Origin: Rhea pennata
Taxonomy: Eukaryota; Chordata; Aves; Rheiformes; Rheidae
NCBI RefSeq assembly: GCF_028389875.1
Contig: NC_084663.1
Coordinates: forward strand, 160,423,801-160,487,800
Direction: 5' to 3'
DNA length: 64,000 nt
Both the position numbers and the translations under genes were made by a program. A model generated the notes under the pieces. It was not told the origin of the DNA. It did not search any database and saw nothing but the letters and a program-made list of their open reading frames with translations. Below are positions 56,084 through 63,350 of this stretch, in pieces (positions within the stretch are counted from its first letter, which is position 1; each line of letters starts with the position of its first letter).

Positions 56084-59000
56084 CTTGCTCAGGAAGTGGG
56101 AGACCTGGGTTCGATTCCCTCCTTAGCCTGAAGTGTACAAACCTGCATCTCACCTGGCAGGGAAGTGCTCTAACTGCTAAGTTGGACATTCTTCTCCATT
56201 TCTCTAGGACCTGTGTCACTCTTCCATCAGAAAAGTATGAAGCTAAAACACAGGGAAGAGGCGATTCTTACATTCTCTGCTACACAGTAGCCCAGCTCCA
56301 GCAAACAGGATGGAATATTTTCTCCAGACTCGTCTGTAATCCAAAGGAGAGGCATAAAGGAATAGATAGGCCTTAGGCTGAACAGGGCTTTGACTCCCAC
56401 TTGGCCAAAACCTGAGAAAGGGATCTTCAAGCAGCAGGCAGTTCCAGGACCTCTTCCTGCAGCCTGAATTCAATGGTGTCAGTGCACTAGTTGTGCTCAG
56501 AGGACGTATACCAGGCCCAAAGCCCTAACCACCGGTGAGGCACACACTATTCTGCCCAGCTCTTGGATCTACATAAAACATATGCAGAAACTAAGTGCCT
56601 AGCTGTTCAGATCAGAATCATTCTAAGCATCTAAGCATATGAAAGTGCAGGGAAGCATTCTGTGTATGAAACATTTAGATCAAGCTTGGTGATGTCTCCA
56701 CAACTAGGCTACTGGGTATTTGATGAATTTTTGGCAAAGAGAGCATGTCAGTGGATCTTTTTTAATCAAGATTTTATTTATTTTGAGTCCAGTACCTAAC
56801 ATCTACTTAAGTTGTAGGCAAGCATTTAAGCCTTTCTTTGAATCACCACTGGTGGAATTAGATTGGCAAAGTAGTCTACAAATGTTAATCTTGGAAAACT
56901 TTGGAAAGAATAATTTGTACAGGTAAAAAAAGTTTCTGAGCAACTGAGTAAATCAGTCTGAGTCATCAAAAAGATTTTGAAAAATTTTAGATTCTAGGCT
57001 ATTTGCTTTATTGATGTAAAGACAGTTGAAAAAATAAAAGCATGAAGAACATAAGCATGACTTTGCAATTGTCAGCTATGACTTATCAAATGTGTTCAAT
57101 ACAAAACAGAAGCATCTTCATGCAAGCATGACTTCTACACAGTATTACCTTCTGAAGAAAAAGGGGCATCAATAGATCTTATTTTTTGTCGCAAAATTAA
57201 ACATAGGAGAGATTGTCCTTCAGCCTTCTATCATCAGAAAGATTTCAGAGGGGCAGGAGAAAAGACTACTAACCCTCAGCTCTCACACAATCAGTTACTA
57301 GTACAGTATTAAAGGATTTTGTCAGAAGAACATGGTTCTGCAGGCAGATAAGCATTGATATTAAGCTGATACACACTAAGCACCAAAAAGCACAATAGTG
57401 TCTACTGCTAATCTGAATGCAACCCATCCAGAGAAGAACAATGCTATTATTCTCTCCTTGTGGTATTCTTCAGAAATTCTAAATGCTACATCCTTCTGTT
57501 GCTCAGTAAAACTCTAGATACGACTATTAAGCTTTCAAAACATCACACCTCAGAGTTCCTCACTCTGCATATCCAAGCCAATTCAAAATAATATTTAATC
57601 TTACCAAGAAATACTACTCCTGAATCACTAAAGTGTGCAAGCCTTTTCACAAATCAAGGAATATCCAAAAGGCACTATTTCCAAACTGCACAGAAACAAG
57701 TTTAAATAGTGCTGGGACTGCTATCCACTCATTCTACAACAGTGCTAGCTGATCTGATGAATGTACTGTCCCATAAATAGGACAAAATAAAATACATTTG
57801 AGTAAGACAGGTAGAACAGCAACTACCACATCTCCCCAGTCCCTACAGTCACCCAGGAAGTAATCAGATTAAAAACACATCAAGCTTTCAGAAACTTTAC
57901 TTCTGATTTAAAAAGTACAAGAAGTTTCAGACAATACACAAGCAAAGTTTAACACATTTAGGCACAGGAACTTAAAATAGAAGGCATCTCCTAACTGTTA
58001 CTTCAGGGAACATCACAATAACAGTCACATACTAATTATACATTTTAAGTGAAGAATCCATTAGTTAAACAAAGTATACAACTAGAAAGCAATGCATGTC
58101 TAAGCAGTCACTTATGAAAGACTGCTTTTGAAACTAAATATCCCACAACAAAAAGTTTAAGTGAACTTGACATGCAAAAAAATAGATAACTGGTCTCTCT
58201 ACAAGCACACATTAAATTAAGACAATTGAGCCATTCATTTCTCCCAAAATGGTTAGCACCAACTTTTTACCCCTTCCTCCAAGTTTCCTTGAAAATCTGC
58301 AGAATTAGAAGATTCCTGAGACATACCTCCTCAGCAGCAGCAGTATTCCTGATTGCTTGTAAGAGGAATGTGATCTTGGATTGACCTGGAATATTTTCGT
58401 AGGTCTCCTGCATAAAAAAAAAGATGGAGGTTATTGAAAACGATTACTAAAAAGCACGTGTTAAGCATTAATATAAAGTGCCTTCTCTTTTTAAACAGCT
58501 TAACTTCAGTATCCATGCAGTTAATAGAAGATGGCATCACAAAAATTTGTATCTACAAAAATAAAGTTTTCTGACCTATTCTAAAACCATGAATAAAGTC
58601 TTAATTACATAGGAAGCTCTGCCATATGTGGATTATTCCAATATTACAATTGGCCACTTAAGAGATGAGCTAAGAAATACAATACATACAGAACACTCTC
58701 CCCCCTGGGAATCCAACCTAGCTTCTAGTGCACCAAAGGATTAAGAACTTCAGAAGCCCAAGACTGGACTATGACCAATAGGTCAATAACCACTGACAAA
58801 TCTATAGTCCATAAATTCATTTTTTTTTTGAACTAATTCATGTTTTTGGCCTTTAGAATGTCATGTGGCAGTCACTTACATGACTTAATTACGCATTTTG
58901 AATAAGTACTTTTCATTTTAAAAATCCTACTTAAAATTCAGTGACCTACTGTGTTATCTACTTCTAACTTCACAGTTTTTTTAAAAAACATATTTTTCTT

Positions 59001-60936
59001 AAAGTATTATTTGTCAGAAAGAGCGACTGTTTTGTCTTCTCTCTTAGGAAAGCCTCTTGATAAAGAGTAAGATTCCATGAAAGCATAGTTAGATTGTCTT
59101 ATGTCTTTCTTAGTTAGATTGCTAGTTAGAAAGTAGATTGAGAACATAATAAGATAACTTTTATCATCAGAATCACAGTATACACGAGCATCTTTAAACA
59201 ATTTCAGAGGACAAAAATTATTTTGAATATACTTAGTTTAAGCAGTTAAGAGGAGAATTACATGCTAAAGAGCAACCACATATATTCAGAAAAAAAAATC
59301 TCTACCTATTAATTCTATAATAATTATTTTTTATGGACAAATTTATCCTCAAGATAAATTACTCTAGCCTTTCCAAACATTCACTCCTCCATCCTGAACT
59401 CAATGTGTAACCTTCTACACACTGCCCAGGTTCATTTCCTTCAATTCCCTGTCTGCTTACTTTGTACTGGACCTGCTCTTACTAAGGACTCCAAGCAAGT
59501 TCCTTACAGCCAACCTTACGTTATCCTGACATTGTACATGCTATTTTTGTGAAGTACAGTTTCTTCATCACGCATATTTAATACAAGACATTCATGTTCT
59601 TCCCCTTTATCTGTTTCCTAGTAGGCCTCATTCCTGGAGTCACTTCATGCTCTCTCTAGATGCTAATATCTAATCATAATTAATAGATGCTAATATACAA
59701 TCACAATTAATGACTCTCTGTATTTAATCCAGCCTTACTAAGAAGTCTGAAAAATTAAATGAGATTTATGCTCATAATGGAAAGTCTACACAAATTAACC
59801 ATTTCCATGAATTTCTCTATCTATATTGCATTATTATTTACAAGCATAATCTAAAGAGAAGTACAGAAAAACAAAAAGGAAGATTCCCTAAACACAGGTC
59901 CAGTATGGAGCTGAAGCTGTGCTTTCACAGGCAGTTGAATCACTGTAACAGGTTCTCTCAAGTCAGTTCTGATAATCATAAAATCCTTTTTGAGCTGCTT
60001 TAACCCACTAGAGATGGCAGCAAGCTATCTAGTTTTTCAATGGAGTAATTCTGTCAACTCAGTAAATCAGATCCAGAGGCAGCTGAAGTTGCACCAGGGC
60101 ATTCGTGCAAGGCAGGCAAGAAGAATGCATGGCCAAAAGCAGGACCTTTCCTTGTGAAGTGGTGGACTCCTCTGCTGGCTCTTCCATCTAACCACAAGCC
60201 TTGGCTAGACCCTAAGCCTACAATGTATCCTGGACACTGCAATGTTCTCATGGCACTCTTTTAGACAGGTTCCTAAATCATAAACTAAAGCTGCTTAACA
60301 GCAGCTACTATATTTGTAGGTAAGAATTTCTTACATAGTATTTATTACTCACTTTCAGAATGCACATATCTACTCTGTCCAAAAGTCAATAAATAAATTA
60401 ATAAGTAAAAAAGTAAGAGATAAGCATAAAACAAAGCAAATACAGGCCACTATCTCAACCTAAAGACAGAGACATAAATAAGAGAAATATGGGGTTTAGC
60501 TTATAGTCAATGGACAACATCCCAGTAATTTTTAATAAGAGATGAAATAAACAAACCAGATTTCAGCAAGCTGGCCAGAATCAGTTATGAGAGTACTGGC
60601 ACATACATGGACACATATACACAAATATTTAAATAAAAGGCGGCTTTTGAGGTGATCAGATTTTTCACTTTTGTAAAACTTTTTAAGCCTTCTCCAAGCC
60701 CCAGACATCTCAAATCTAGTCTTTCACACACAGCCCTCATACTACATTCAACAAACAGACCAATCAGAAACAGTCCATTTTCTTCAGTTCCTAGTCCATT
60801 TATTTCTTATTCTCACTGTTGTTCATTGGACAAAATGAAAACTTGCTATTCAATTTTTCATCACTTATCTGAACCCTTAAAGCATTAAATATTTCCAACA
60901 ATAAGTATACTTAAAAGCTTTCCAACAGTAAGTATG

Positions 60937-60982
<46 letters not shown>

Positions 60983-61880
60983 TCAACTGTGCAAACATTT
61001 AAGGTCAAATATTAAGAGTCCTGTATGATTTTAGTAAGTAGATATTCTAAAGGCTAAAGATCCCTTTTGTACAAAGAAAGTCCTTCTTCAAAAAACAGAC
61101 TAATTTTAAAGTATTTTAACAAAAATCGATCTACCTACACTGTATAGACACAGATTTGTTTTTCTAGGTACGAGAACATTAACCTGCCATCAAGATGACA
61201 TAGCCAGACTCTTCACAGTAGTGCAAGGGGTGGAGGTGGGGGGAGGAAGATGAGACACGACAGGCCTAAAGTGAAGGTTCAGACTAAATATAAGGAGAAA
61301 CACTCTCACAAAGTAGACAGTGAAACAGGCTGCCTAGAGAGGTTGTGCAGTCTCCATCCTTAGAGGTTTTCAGGACCAGATTAGATGAAGTTCTGAACAA
61401 CCTGGCTTGACCTCAAAGCTGACTCTGCTTTCACCAGGCGACTGGAATATAGACCGCCTCCCTTCCAAATGGGAATGATCCTAAGCCATGAAAATATTTC
61501 CAATACATCTTGGGAATATGCAGAAATCGATCTCAGATTCTGTGTATTTAAGTAAAAAACTGTATTTGTGTACAAAATTAATAGACTTGAAAAGCTTGAT
61601 ATTTCATCACAGAGATTTCTTATCTTGATTGACTATACCACAGACATATCTATGAATACTTAATAACTTCCAGCTCAGCTCCACGCAAATTTTAAAAATA
61701 GAAAATGCCAGTTATTCCAATCTAAGTTTTAGACTTCTTTCCCCTAAGATATATTTTATTTCACAAAGCATTATGACATAGTTTTCTGCTACTTTAGCTT
61801 TGGTTTCCTCTAACATATCATATGCTAGCAGTTGTCACATTTTTAGTAAAGTTCAAAAATCTGCGAGACATTTTTTTTAA

Positions 61881-61922
<42 letters not shown>

Positions 61923-62408
61923 CATACACACCACCCACCAGCACTTAAATCAAAAGAAACTCAAATCTCATTGAACGGCTAGAGGATCTCCATCCAACGT
62001 TCAGCACTATCAAAACAGTACTTGCTGCTTCTCTAGAAGCTGCTCGTAAGAATAAAACGCACCTCTCCCCTCCTCCTCATTCCCCGAATTATTTTTTTTT
62101 TTTTGGGGGGGGGGAGAGGGGGGCGGGAGGGGAGGGGGATTTTTCGCTACAGCATCAGGCACAACAATCCTTTTTATTCTTTGCCAAACAATGCGCTGAA
62201 CTCCGCTGACCGGCGAAGTGATGAGAGGGATAAAAGACCCAAGGCAGCCATGCAGGGGGAATTCATGCTAAACCTATAGGCGCCGGTGTTGAATTCAGCG
62301 GGAGAGATTCCCCACTAGGCTTGACAATGGAGTCTCGAGCATGACAGAGAGGAAGCATTAACGTGGCTTAGCCATCACAAAGAATTCTAGCTGAAATGAC
62401 ACATCCCC

Positions 62409-62446
<38 letters not shown>

Positions 62447-62961
62447 TTGCTGATAACACAGAAACCCGACGGATTGGGAAGGCTTCTTTTTCAGGGGGAT
62501 ATTTCCCAGTGACGGGGCACCTCCACACGCGGGGCACGCCGAAGGGAACAGCCTCGCGGGGGAGCGGGGGGCGCGCGGGGGACCCCTCACGCTCACGCGC
62601 GCGCGGCCGGCGCCCGAGCTAACGGCCGAAACGGCCCTCGCGCCCCCGGGGGCATTTTGGGTGTGTGTGTGGGGGGGAAACGGCCGCAACCGCCGGGCCG
62701 AGGCCCGCGCCGCGCCGCGCCGCGCCGGCAGCAGCTGGTGCCGCGGCTCACACGTGGGGCTTGGCCGGCCCCACCGCCTCCCTGTCCCCCTCCCTCGCTC
62801 CCTCCCTCCCTCCGGTCTGACAGGCCGGGCCGGCGCCGAGGGCCGCGGCGGCGAGGCGGCCCCCTTACCTCGGCCTGCTTGCGGACCGCATTGTCCGGGC
62901 TGAGCAGGTTGCCCAGGAGAAGGTAGAACTGCTGCTGCTCCTGCTCCGCCGTCGCCGCCAT
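19750..62961 (-). CDS. IPO5: Importin-5 (RanBP5, karyopherin beta-3), complete 26-exon gene
   Basis: IPO5 is an importin-beta family nuclear transport receptor. Known cargoes include ribosomal proteins and core histones; cargo is released in the nucleus by RanGTP, which binds the N-terminal HEAT repeats. I joined 26 exons by reading splice sites. All phases agree, no stop or frameshift occurs, and the product is 1098 residues against 1097 recalled for human. The N-terminus ([16 protein letters not shown]) and C-terminus ([12 protein letters not shown]) are diagnostic. HEAT repeats fill nearly the whole length. Acidic loops occur at about residues 315-334, 594-600 and 817-836. The start lies in a strong Kozak context (GCAATGG, with G at -3 and +4). 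RANBP6, the intronless mammalian relative, is excluded by the introns. The gene is single-copy here and its neighbour to the left is probably FARP1. Confidence 0.97.
22698..22839 (-). CDS. IPO5: IPO5 coding exon 25 (residues 1023-1070)
   Basis: Completes Ser1023 and encodes [17 protein letters not shown] through VVRQVQ. The donor is GTAAAT. Intron 25 (19837-22697, 2861 bases) holds A-rich runs near 21214-21246 and nothing else recognised. Confidence 0.97.
24354..24582 (-). CDS. IPO5: IPO5 coding exon 24 (residues 947-1022)
   Basis: The largest coding exon, 229 bases. It encodes [17 protein letters not shown] through YLCDLIE, plus two bases of Ser1023. The acceptor is CAATCAG|AG, fixed by phase because a second AG follows at once. 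Intron 24 is 1514 bases. Confidence 0.97.
25866..25917 (+). repeat. Two-copy tandem duplication, 27-base period
   Basis: The string atgaatcagcttata occurs at 25866-25880 and 25893-25907, each followed by a T-rich stretch. It lies in IPO5 intron 23. Confidence 0.85.
27921..28140 (-). CDS. IPO5: IPO5 coding exon 23 (residues 874-946)
   Basis: Encodes [16 protein letters not shown] through SYRPFCT, plus the first base of Glu947. It is a well-conserved C-terminal HEAT segment. The donor is G|GTATGT. Intron 23 (24583-27920, 3338 bases) holds a short 27-base tandem duplication. Confidence 0.97.
28777..28899 (-). CDS. IPO5: IPO5 coding exon 22 (residues 833-873)
   Basis: Encodes [17 protein letters not shown] through IVNLI, 41 codons. 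The donor is ATT|GTAAGT. The following intron is 636 bases. Confidence 0.97.
29028..29066 (+). repeat. AAAC-type simple repeat
   Basis: Runs of aaac and aaaac units in IPO5 intron 21. Confidence 0.8.
31080..31135 (-). CDS. IPO5: IPO5 coding exon 21 (residues 814-832), small charged exon
   Basis: Only 56 bases. It encodes a highly charged, acidic segment ([18 protein letters not shown]) that continues into exon 22 with DDSDVY. The acceptor has a long pyrimidine tract (TTTCTTTTTTTCTTTCAG). Skipping would shift the frame. Intron 21 is 2180 bases. Confidence 0.97.
31527..31638 (-). CDS. IPO5: IPO5 coding exon 20 (residues 777-813)
   Basis: Encodes [16 protein letters not shown] through NQELRQ, plus the first base of Val814. 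The junction reads CAGG|GTAAGT. The following intron is 391 bases. Confidence 0.97.
32120..32292 (-). CDS. IPO5: IPO5 coding exon 19 (residues 719-776)
   Basis: Begins with two bases of Gly719, then [16 protein letters not shown] through MHSFAK. It is the first exon after the AT-AC intron. The donor is G|GTAACT, phase 0. The following intron is 481 bases. Confidence 0.97.
32293..32843 (-). other. IPO5: Intron 18, U12-type AT-AC intron, 551 bases
   Basis: The 5' splice site is ATATCCTTTT at 32843-32834. The branch-point motif is TTCCTTAAT at 32309-32301. The intron ends AAAAC with the terminal AC at 32294-32293. The branch adenosine lies about 10 bases from the 3' splice site, the expected distance for U12 introns. 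There is no polypyrimidine tract before the 3' end. Splicing restores GAT-GGT-GTT (D-G-V). All three signals fit the minor spliceosome. Confidence 0.95.
32844..32940 (-). CDS. IPO5: IPO5 coding exon 18 (residues 687-718)
   Basis: Encodes [16 protein letters not shown] through FYFHD, plus the first base of Gly719. It is followed directly by ATATCCTTTT, the U12-type AT-AC donor. No GT donor fits the conserved HD-GVRV reading. Confidence 0.96.
33501..33622 (-). CDS. IPO5: IPO5 coding exon 17 (residues 646-686)
   Basis: Completes Thr646 and encodes [16 protein letters not shown] through TACQML. The donor is GTGAGT, phase 0. Intron 17 (32941-33500, 560 bases) holds a T19 run at 33164-33182, an A run in the transcript. 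Confidence 0.97.
33711..33843 (-). CDS. IPO5: IPO5 coding exon 16 (residues 602-645)
   Basis: Encodes [16 protein letters not shown] through EVALLD, plus the first base of Thr646. The donor is A|GTAGGT. The following intron is only 88 bases, the shortest in the gene. Confidence 0.97.
34643..34726 (-). CDS. IPO5: IPO5 coding exon 15 (residues 574-601)
   Basis: Encodes [16 protein letters not shown] and then an acidic end (DLEDDDPQ), 28 codons, phase 0. The donor is GTATGT. The following intron is 799 bases, with nothing recognised in it. Confidence 0.97.
36031..36249 (-). CDS. IPO5: IPO5 coding exon 14 (residues 501-573)
   Basis: Encodes [16 protein letters not shown] through GLAVGKEK, 73 codons. 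The acceptor is CTCTCTCCAAG and the donor is GTAAGC. The 1304-base intron that follows (34727-36030) holds A-rich runs only. Confidence 0.97.
36476..36649 (-). CDS. IPO5: IPO5 coding exon 13 (residues 443-500)
   Basis: Encodes [17 protein letters not shown] through VIKLQE, 58 codons, phase 0. The donor is GTATAA, weaker than most here. The following intron is 226 bases. Confidence 0.97.
36650..36743 (-). other. IPO5: Intron 12, GC-AG type, 94 bases
   Basis: The 5' end is GCAAGT after an AAG exon end, the preferred context of GC donors. The 3' end is TTCTGTTGCAG. No GT near the boundary would keep HEK-VIA in frame. It contains a 15-base A run on the plus strand. Confidence 0.93.
36744..36833 (-). 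CDS. IPO5: IPO5 coding exon 12 (residues 413-442)
   Basis: Encodes [16 protein letters not shown] through KKFHEK, 30 codons. It ends AAG|GCAAGT: the intron starts with GC, not GT. Exon 13 resumes in frame with VIAALLQ, as the conserved protein requires. Confidence 0.96.
36923..37047 (-). CDS. IPO5: IPO5 coding exon 11 (residues 371-412)
   Basis: Encodes [18 protein letters not shown] through LLFLQDP, typical HEAT helices. The donor is GTGAGT, phase 0. The following intron is only 89 bases. Confidence 0.97.
38735..38762 (+). repeat. A28 tract (intron 10)
   Basis: Twenty-eight consecutive A bases; a T tract in the IPO5 transcript. No retroelement body is recognised beside it. Confidence 0.95.
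39478..39584 (-). CDS. IPO5: IPO5 coding exon 10 (residues 335-370)
   Basis: Encodes [18 protein letters not shown] through QMLQN, plus one base of Pro371. The donor C|GTAAGT has a non-consensus last exon base but a strong intron side. Intron 10 (37048-39477, 2430 bases) holds an A28 tract. Confidence 0.97.
40661..40676 (+). repeat. TAA microsatellite
   Basis: About five TAA units after a 13-base A run, intron 9. Confidence 0.85.
41308..41333 (+). repeat. AAT microsatellite
   Basis: About eight ATA units in intron 9. Confidence 0.9.
41891..41918 (+). repeat. G28 homopolymer (intron 9)
   Basis: Twenty-eight uninterrupted G bases. The transcript sense carries C28. On the plus DNA strand it could form a G-quadruplex. 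Confidence 0.95.
43130..43217 (-). CDS. IPO5: IPO5 coding exon 9 (residues 306-334), acidic loop
   Basis: Encodes [15 protein letters not shown] and then a run rich in Asp and Glu up to FD, plus two bases of Ser335. This matches the acidic loop found in the HEAT-8 region of importin-beta receptors, which in the family takes part in Ran and cargo handling. The donor is AG|GTAATA. Intron 9 (39585-43129, 3545 bases) holds a G28 tract. Confidence 0.97.
44480..44503 (+). repeat. A24 tract (intron 8)
   Basis: Twenty-four consecutive A bases; T in the transcript sense. Confidence 0.95.
45593..45710 (+). repeat. Dispersed intronic repeat, copy A (intron 8)
   Basis: Shares an ordered set of short identical blocks with 47275-47390: cattttcaataaa, caaaataa, ctcctttctcact and gctttgaatg. 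No family name is recognised. Confidence 0.6.
46665..46785 (-). CDS. IPO5: IPO5 coding exon 8 (residues 266-305)
   Basis: Encodes [18 protein letters not shown] through NIVAQA, plus the first base of Ile306. The donor is A|GTAAGT. Intron 8 (43218-46664, 3447 bases) carries the second copy of the duplicated segment and an A24 tract. Confidence 0.97.
46835..46862 (+). repeat. A28 tract inside short intron 7
   Basis: Twenty-eight A bases on the plus strand. They make up over a quarter of the 105-base intron 7 and lie between its donor and its acceptor. Confidence 0.95.
46891..47013 (-). CDS. IPO5: IPO5 coding exon 7 (residues 225-265)
   Basis: Encodes [16 protein letters not shown] through LQLSLK, 41 codons, phase 0. 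The donor is GTAAGC. Intron 7 is only 105 bases and is dominated by a 28-base T tract in the transcript sense. Confidence 0.97.
47275..47390 (+). repeat. Dispersed intronic repeat, copy B (intron 6)
   Basis: Diverged partner of the segment at 45593-45710, same orientation, about 1.7 kb apart, with exons 7 and 8 between them. Confidence 0.6.
48305..48342 (+). repeat. A38 tract (intron 6)
   Basis: Thirty-eight consecutive A bases; T in the IPO5 transcript. Confidence 0.95.
49889..49993 (-). CDS. IPO5: IPO5 coding exon 6 (residues 190-224)
   Basis: Encodes [16 protein letters not shown] through LLPGILQ, exactly 35 codons. The acceptor is TTTCTTCTAG and the donor is GTAAGA. Intron 6 (47014-49888, 2875 bases) contains an A38 tract and one copy of a duplicated intronic segment. 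Confidence 0.97.
51061..51157 (-). CDS. IPO5: IPO5 coding exon 5 (residues 157-189)
   Basis: Completes Trp157 and encodes [16 protein letters not shown] through EHPS. The donor is GTAAGA, phase 0. Intron 5 (49994-51060, 1067 bases) contains a 12-base C run at 50766-50777 and nothing else I recognise. Confidence 0.97.
51387..51489 (-). CDS. IPO5: IPO5 coding exon 4 (residues 123-156)
   Basis: Begins with the last two bases of Asp123 and encodes [13 protein letters not shown] through ALHIF, plus two bases of Trp157. The donor is GTAAGC. The following intron is 229 bases. Confidence 0.97.
52047..52239 (-). CDS. IPO5: IPO5 coding exon 3 (residues 59-122)
   Basis: Encodes [15 protein letters not shown] through ELARNLI and the first base of Asp123. 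It is part of the N-terminal HEAT region that contacts RanGTP in this family. The donor is G|GTACTT. The following intron is 557 bases. Confidence 0.97.
55803..55836 (+). repeat. AAAT/AAAC microsatellite (intron 2)
   Basis: About five AAAT units followed by AAAC units. Confidence 0.9.
56044..56080 (+). repeat. A37 tract (intron 2)
   Basis: Thirty-seven consecutive A bases, directly followed by the tRNA-like inverted element. Confidence 0.95.
56081..56200. mobile_element. Inverted pair of tRNA-like SINE segments
   Basis: The plus strand carries a perfect pol III B-box-like string, GGGTTCGATTCCC, at 56107-56119. The following part, read on the minus strand, carries an A-box-like string (TTAGCAGTTAGAGCAC) and then a segment resembling the first half (GCACTT...GAGATGCAGGTTT against GTACTT...GAGACCTGGGTTC). 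So two related tRNA-like units face each other around a short centre near 56121-56135. It lacks a tRNA fold of its own and is not a functional tRNA gene. The remains of a larger old element may extend to about 56640. Confidence 0.5.
58327..58407 (-). CDS. IPO5: IPO5 coding exon 2 (residues 32-58)
   Basis: Encodes [10 protein letters not shown] through NTAAAEE. The acceptor is TTTTTTTATGCAG and the donor is GTATGT, phase 0 on both sides. Intron 2 (52240-58326, 6087 bases) is the longest intron. It carries an A37 tract and an inverted tRNA-like element. Confidence 0.97.
59658..59711 (+). repeat. Two-copy 27-base tandem duplication (intron 1)
   Basis: agatgctaatat begins both 27-base units (59658-59684 and 59685-59711). 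The units differ at only a few positions. Confidence 0.9.
60941..60979 (+). repeat. A39 tract (intron 1)
   Basis: Thirty-nine consecutive A bases, the longest homopolymer I found in the window. Confidence 0.95.
61262..61460 (+). mobile_element. CR1 LINE 3' fragment (intron 1)
   Basis: Contains the CR1 3' coding end (gaaacaggctgcctagagag, gttgtgcagtctccatcctt) and a diverged form of the CR1 tail. It is plus-oriented, antisense to IPO5. It is short and inactive. Confidence 0.85.
61881..61930 (+). repeat. TA microsatellite with TACA end
   Basis: About 17 TA units followed by tacacatacatacaca in intron 1. Confidence 0.95.
62413..62442 (+). repeat. A30 tract at CpG island edge
   Basis: Thirty consecutive A bases in intron 1, just left of the IPO5 CpG island. 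Confidence 0.95.
62869..62961 (-). CDS. IPO5: IPO5 coding exon 1 (residues 1-31)
   Basis: Starts at the ATG and ends with QAE before a GTAAGG donor, phase 0. It encodes the first helix of the N-terminal HEAT region. Its first residues ([13 protein letters not shown]) are one residue longer than the human form. Intron 1 (58408-62868, 4461 bases) holds a CACGTG E-box at 62751-62756, a CCCT-rich run, A tracts, a TA microsatellite and a CR1 fragment. Confidence 0.96.
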
Positions 62962-62985
62962 TGCTGCGAAAGGGAAAGAGAGCGA
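62962..62985 (-). other. IPO5: Splice-acceptor-like site two bases before the IPO5 ATG
   Basis: The minus strand reads CTCTCTTTCCCTTTCGCAG, then CA, then the ATG. The AG is at 62965-62964. The long pyrimidine tract plus CAG is a good acceptor. I recall a human IPO5 isoform whose extra N-terminal residues join directly before MAAAA, which would need an acceptor here. The upstream exon is not identified in this window. Confidence 0.45.
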
Positions 62986-63146
62986 GGCCGGCCGGGCGGG
63001 GAAAGGGCGGAGGCGGAGGAGGGGAGGGGGGGGACGCCGGCCTCGCTGGGAGCGAGAAAAAAGGAGGCGGAGCCGGCGCCACCGCGCTCTGCTCCCGGCT
63101 CCCCCCAGCAGGGCCGGCCGCGGCCGCTGCGCTTCCGGAGGTTCCC

Positions 63147-63350
63147 ATTGGCTCGAACGCGCGGGGCCTCGCCCCCCATTGGCCTGCCTCCACTATGACG
63201 TCGGGATGACTCGCCGCGCGTGTGGACTGAAAACTCGTCTCTGAATGGGAGCCTGTCTCCCCTTTTCTCATTGGTGGGAGGGGGAGGCGGGGGAACGCCG
63301 CGACGGAGGCTCTCATTGGCGAGCGGCTCTGACACTCTCCGCCGGATTGG
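63147..63350 (-). promoter_or_regulatory. IPO5: Array of five CCAAT boxes (NF-Y sites)
   Basis: CCAAT on the minus strand at 63147-63151, 63178-63182, 63270-63274, 63315-63319 and 63346-63350, all in one orientation. Two pairs are spaced exactly 31 bases apart. The last (TGACCAATCC) has the most NF-Y-like flanks. Confidence 0.75.

Noticed and set aside
56081..56200. A functional tRNA gene
   Set aside because: The A-box-like and B-box-like strings lie on opposite strands, and no cloverleaf with paired acceptor stem can be drawn on either strand.
19750..62961. A processed pseudogene or RANBP6-like retrocopy
   Set aside because: The coding sequence is split by 25 introns with valid splice sites and is intact throughout.
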